Source: Anabaena sp. PCC 7108
GTDB taxonomy: Bacteria; Cyanobacteriota; Cyanobacteriia; Cyanobacteriales; Nostocaceae
Assembly (NCBI RefSeq): GCF_000332135.1
Contig: NZ_KB235896.1
Span: forward strand, 2,995,321 to 3,059,320
Direction of reading: 5' to 3'
Length of the DNA: 64,000 nt
Positions 60,873 to 64,000 of this stretch are shown here, piece after piece. Under the pieces are notes generated by a model that was given only the letters and a program-made list of their open reading frames with translations, did not search any database and was not told where the DNA came from. Each line of letters begins with the position of its first letter. Position 1 is the stretch's first letter. Both the position numbers and the translations under genes were made by a program.

Positions 60873-62228
60873 TTAACTTTCAGTTTTTTTCCGCCAACCT
60901 GGTTTTACTACTTGATGACTTCTCGCAATTACTAAAGAATCATCAGCAACATCTTTCGTTACCGTGGAACCTGCGGCTATGTACACATCATTTCCCAGAG
61001 TAATAGGTGCAACTAACACACTATTAGAACCGGTTTTAGTGCGATCGCCTATTTTAGTTTTATGTTTCTTCACCCCATCGTAGTTGGCGGTAATTGTTCC
61101 CGCACCGATATTTACCTGAGTTCCGGTTGTAGTATCGCCTAAATAGGATAAATGAGCTACATTAGTGCGATCGCCCAATTGAGTATTTTTCAACTCCACA
61201 AAATTACCAATTCGACAATTATCACCCACTTTGGCATGACCACGCAAATGAGCATAGGGACCAATGCGAGTTCCTGCTTGTACAACGCTGTCTGTGACTA
61301 CAGAATACTGGATAGTGACATTTTTACCCAATTCGCTATTTTCAATTAAACTCCCAGGTCCAATGCGACTACCGGACTGAATCACAGTTTTACCGCGCAG
61401 GTGAGTTTGAGGTTCAATAATCACATCTGGTTGTAATTCCACTGTTTCATCAATGCTAATACTTGCAGGATCAATTAGCGTTACACCAGCCAAAAGCCAT
61501 TTTTCTTTAATGCGTCTTTGCAAAATATCGTTAGCTGTAGCTAATTGTAATCTGTCATTAATTCCCAAAATCTCTTGATAATCTTTCACATCTACAGCCA
61601 TTACTTTTCCGACTTCAGTAACGGCATCTGTGAGATAATATTCTTTCTGGGCATTATTTGCGGCTAAATGAGGTAAAAACTTGGCTAAATCTGGCCACCG
61701 GAAACAGTAAATACCAGCATTAACGCGGTTATTTTCTCTTTGATTAGAAGTACAATCTTTATCTTCAACTATTTTCTGCACAATACCTTCACTGTCACGA
61801 AAAACCCTGCCGTAACCTTGGGGATTTGATAACTGTGCAGAGAGAATAGTACAGGAATTGTGATTTTCTTGATGAGTTTGTAAAAGGTTTTTTAGAGTTT
61901 CTGTACGCAACAAAGGTACATCACCATTCAAAATCAGTAAGTCCCCAGTATAACCTTCCAAATGGGGCAGTAATTGTTGGATAGCATGACCTGTACCTAA
62001 TTGTAAAGTCTGTTCCACAAACTCCAAACCAGGAATTTCCGCCATAGCCGTTTTTACTTCTTGGGATTGATAGCCAACAATCACTAATCTCCTTGAAGGT
62101 GAAAGGGGTTCGACGCTTTCAATAACTCTTTCAACTAAAGATTTTCCACCTAAAGAATGTAAAACTTTAGGCAGGTTAGATTTCATTCTTGTTCCTTTTC
62201 CTGCCGCGAGAATTGCTACAACAACCAT
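60873..62228 (-). CDS. glmU: Bifunctional UDP-GlcNAc pyrophosphorylase GlmU
   Basis: 451 residues. The N-terminal uridyltransferase has [30 protein letters not shown] and [10 protein letters not shown] left-handed beta-helix (about 250-451) has the acetyltransferase site near [10 protein letters not shown] and [37 protein letters not shown] and KHKTKIG. It makes UDP-GlcNAc for peptidoglycan and lipopolysaccharide. Length is normal. Confidence 0.97.
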   Translation of the reverse strand: MVVVAILAAGKGTRMKSNLPKVLHSLGGKSLVERVIESVEPLSPSRRLVIVGYQSQEVKTAMAEIPGLEFVEQTLQLGTGHAIQQLLPHLEGYTGDLLILNGDVPLLRTETLKNLLQTHQENHNSCTILSAQLSNPQGYGRVFRDSEGIVQKIVEDKDCTSNQRENNRVNAGIYCFRWPDLAKFLPHLAANNAQKEYYLTDAVTEVGKVMAVDVKDYQEILGINDRLQLATANDILQRRIKEKWLLAGVTLIDPASISIDETVELQPDVIIEPQTHLRGKTVIQSGSRIGPGSLIENSELGKNVTIQYSVVTDSVVQAGTRIGPYAHLRGHAKVGDNCRIGNFVELKNTQLGDRTNVAHLSYLGDTTTGTQVNIGAGTITANYDGVKKHKTKIGDRTKTGSNSVLVAPITLGNDVYIAAGSTVTKDVADDSLVIARSHQVVKPGWRKKTES

Positions 62229-62298
62229 AATTAAGTATCAGTAAATTTCAATGATGAATACTTTTAGTATTTTCAGATTCAAGCTCAAATCATATCAG

Positions 62299-63192
62299 CT
62301 AACTCCACCTTTTCTTCCACCGGGAAGTAGGTTCTAAAAGAGAGGCTTGCTGTTCTTGTTGTCTTCGCATGATTATAACTTCTGCTGCATCTCTTAATTC
62401 GGGATCACGGTAAGGAACAGCTGCACGAGTTTGTAAATGTTCTGTTTCCTCTTCGGAAAGAGAAGGAAACCGTGAAGAAAAGTTCTCTTTTTCGCTGGCT
62501 TCCCCTACTCGATATCCAGCTATAGTACCAGGTGTACGTCTTCCTATGGGTGCGGTAGAACCTATTACCAAGCCGGCTGCTAACATTGCAGTCCGCACAG
62601 CCGCAGCACAGGAATAAGTCGCTAGTAAACCATCTTTATGTAAACATGATGCAACTTTTTGTATAAATTCCACAGTCCATAATTGCGGACATTGCGGTGG
62701 TGAGAAGGGGTCAAGAAAAATAGCATCAGCTTGGAAACCTGACTCATGTAACTTTACAATCGAGTTTCTAGCATCCCCTATTAGTAATTTTGCTTGGATG
62801 TGATTTGTTTGCACTTGATAATTAAACGCCAGTTCAGTCAATAGTTGTATATAATTATGATCCCAATTATCAAATATACGCTGGTTAATGGCTGCTTTGG
62901 GGACTGCTGGATTTAGTTCTAAGCCAATGACTTCAACATCACAGGTAGGATTTGCTTGCCAAATTACTTGTAAGGCGGCCGCTGTGTTGTATCCTAGTCC
63001 ATAACAAACATCTAAAATTCGCACTATTCCCTGATTGGCTACTGTCTGTACTTGAGTAGGAAGTGCAAACTTCAAATAACTCTCTTGTTTGGCTCCATAA
63101 TGACTGTGAAAAGCTTCCTCAAATTCTGCTGAGAAAAAAGTAAATGATCCATCTTGTGTTTGTTGGGGTGTAAAATTATCTAAATCCGACAT
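62299..63192 (-). CDS. MnmD-like tRNA methyltransferase (MnmC methylase domain)
   Basis: 297 residues, SAM-dependent Rossmann fold. RILDVCYGLGYNTAAALQVI is motif I, VIGLELNPA motif II, and DAIFLDPFSPPQCPQLWT is the DPFxP catalytic motif of MnmC/MnmD, which finishes mnm5U at wobble position 34 of tRNA. LATYSCAAAVRTAMLAAGL and PGTIAGYRVG follow. The FAD oxidoreductase half of MnmC is absent, as in MnmD of Gram-positive bacteria and plants. The sulfurtransferase starts 19 bp away on the other strand, so the two share a very short divergent promoter region. Confidence 0.85.
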   Translation of the reverse strand: MSDLDNFTPQQTQDGSFTFFSAEFEEAFHSHYGAKQESYLKFALPTQVQTVANQGIVRILDVCYGLGYNTAAALQVIWQANPTCDVEVIGLELNPAVPKAAINQRIFDNWDHNYIQLLTELAFNYQVQTNHIQAKLLIGDARNSIVKLHESGFQADAIFLDPFSPPQCPQLWTVEFIQKVASCLHKDGLLATYSCAAAVRTAMLAAGLVIGSTAPIGRRTPGTIAGYRVGEASEKENFSSRFPSLSEEETEHLQTRAAVPYRDPELRDAAEVIIMRRQQEQQASLLEPTSRWKKRWS

Positions 63193-63211
63193 TTTTATAT
63201 AAAACTAACTA

Positions 63212-64000
63212 ATGGCTAATCACCAATTTGTTGTTTCTCCCAAATGGCTATTTGAACATCTTAACGATTCCCAAGTTATAATTGTGGATTGTCGTTTTTC
63301 TCTAGCTGATAACCAACTCGGAAAAAAGCAATATCAAGCAAGTCATATAGCAGGATCTTATTATTTAGATTTAAATCAGGATTTATCTAGTCCTGTGGAA
63401 GAACATGGAGGAAGACATCCTTTACCTAATATTAATGATTTAGCTGATAAATTAGCAAACATTGGGGTAAATTCTCAAAAAACTTGGGTAGTCGCTTATG
63501 ATGATTCTCGCTTGGCGTTTGCGTCGCGTTTGTGGTGGTTATTACGGTATTTAGGTCATGAGCAAGTAGCTGTTTTAGATGGTGGTTTTACTGGCTGGCA
63601 AAAAGCTGGATATCCTGTTTCTGGAGAGATTCCAGAATTTGGCATAGGGAAATTCATGCCGCAATTACAAACTGAAAAAGTTGTAAATTATACTTATGTA
63701 AAAAATCGCCAAGATCGTCCAGATGTAATTTTGGTAGACTCAAGGGAGAGCGATCGCTATCGCGGAGAACGAGAACCAATTGATAAAATCGCTGGTCACA
63801 TTCCCGGTGCTGTCAACTATCCTTGGCAAGAAGTCACCGACGCTAATGGCTGTTTACTTCCTCAGTCAGAACAGCGTCAAAGGTGGGAACAGCTAGAAAC
63901 AGCTAAAGAAATTTTAGTTTATTGTGGTTCCGGTGTTACTGCTTGTGTGAATTTACTATCTTTAGAAATAGCTGGAATTCCTACAGGTAAACTTTATGCT
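63212..64000 (+). CDS. Thiosulfate/mercaptopyruvate sulfurtransferase (tandem rhodanese), 3' truncated by the window
   Basis: 263 codons are visible, with no stop before the window end. Rhodanese domain 1 (about 1-135) has VIIVDCRFSL, GSYYLDLNQDLSS, HPLPN, WVVAYDDSRLAFASRLWWLLRYLGH and VLDGGFTGWQKAGYPV. Domain 2 has ILVDSRESDRYRGEREPID, IPGAVNYPWQEV and the active-site loop LVYCGSGVTACVNLL with the persulfide Cys. It probably moves sulfur from thiosulfate or 3-mercaptopyruvate. ATG 63212 is the first Met. Divergent from the MnmD-like gene, which acts in thiolated-tRNA modification, a loose sulfur link. Confidence 0.93.
   Translation, partial: MANHQFVVSPKWLFEHLNDSQVIIVDCRFSLADNQLGKKQYQASHIAGSYYLDLNQDLSSPVEEHGGRHPLPNINDLADKLANIGVNSQKTWVVAYDDSRLAFASRLWWLLRYLGHEQVAVLDGGFTGWQKAGYPVSGEIPEFGIGKFMPQLQTEKVVNYTYVKNRQDRPDVILVDSRESDRYRGEREPIDKIAGHIPGAVNYPWQEVTDANGCLLPQSEQRQRWEQLETAKEILVYCGSGVTACVNLLSLEIAGIPTGKLYA

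Overview
The window comes from a cyanobacterium, most likely a filamentous, heterocyst-forming one (Nostocales). The pointers are many HIP1 octamers (GCGATCGC), a ycf3 gene for photosystem I assembly, a PATAN-domain (PatA-like) response regulator, GAF-rich sensor kinases, short heptamer tandem repeats (STRRs) between genes and dense palindromic repeats. The DNA is AT-rich. Nothing here allows a genus or strain to be named.

Layout. 1-8 kb: the 3' end of a Uma2-family gene, purL and purF, a small glutaredoxin-like gene, murE, ycf3 and gatC, ending in a repeat array (7942-8521). 8.5-17 kb: a Na+/H+ antiporter, a 51-residue small gene with its own terminator, a SAM hydroxide adenosyltransferase, a DUF2301 membrane protein, a PrxQ-like peroxiredoxin, dprA, a beta-lactamase-fold serine hydrolase and a TrmH/TrmJ-type RNA methylase. 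17-26.5 kb: a signalling island of six two-component genes around a small MITE. It holds a 1189-residue hybrid kinase with a possible bilin-binding GAF domain, a HisKA-EAL fusion, three receiver proteins and a REC-kinase. 26.5-38 kb: an accessory region with a vapBC pair, several partnerless antitoxin-type genes, an orphan CD-NTase-like nucleotidyltransferase, secA, a dihaem cytochrome c, a TumE-type toxin-antitoxin pair, and a moxR / small protein / NACHT-ATPase cluster. 38-50 kb: ribF, an MBL hydrolase, surE, pheS, an orphan DUF1778 antitoxin, a short RecQ, a SnoaL-like protein, a GNAT pair, DUF29, leuA and a NYN-domain protein. 50-54.6 kb: a decayed hicA-type module, the Ro60 orthologue rsr, and upstream of it four tandem tRNA-like RNAs. 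54.7-64 kb: pyrD, a GAF pseudokinase, a DUF2256 zinc protein, isoaspartyl peptidase, a cyclic-nucleotide-binding protein, glmU, an MnmD-like methylase and a rhodanese-type sulfurtransferase cut by the window end.

The most interesting locus is 51391-53719. A TROVE/VWA protein (Rsr, bacterial Ro60) is preceded on the same strand by four RNAs of about 120-140 nt. Each has a tRNA acceptor stem, D-arm and T-arm, but the anticodon arm is replaced by a conserved stem whose strand (AGGCCGAC, 5-6 nt, AGGGUUAUCGU) resembles the Ro-binding strand of Y RNAs. I read them as YrlA-type Y RNAs in an open-acceptor, apparently circularly permuted form. Three have tRNA-His-like ends (G-1:C73), and two encode a 3' CCA. 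The rsr leader carries a partial copy of the same stem next to its ribosome binding site, which suggests autoregulation. A sigma70-like promoter lies ahead of the first RNA.

A second candidate system is moxR (37230-38138), a 147-residue protein and a 698-residue NACHT ATPase (34476-36572). The last two share a QAGRDA motif near their N-termini, and the NACHT protein has a membrane region built from a four-residue repeat encoded by 12-bp DNA repeats. It looks like a STAND-type conflict module, but its function is inferred.
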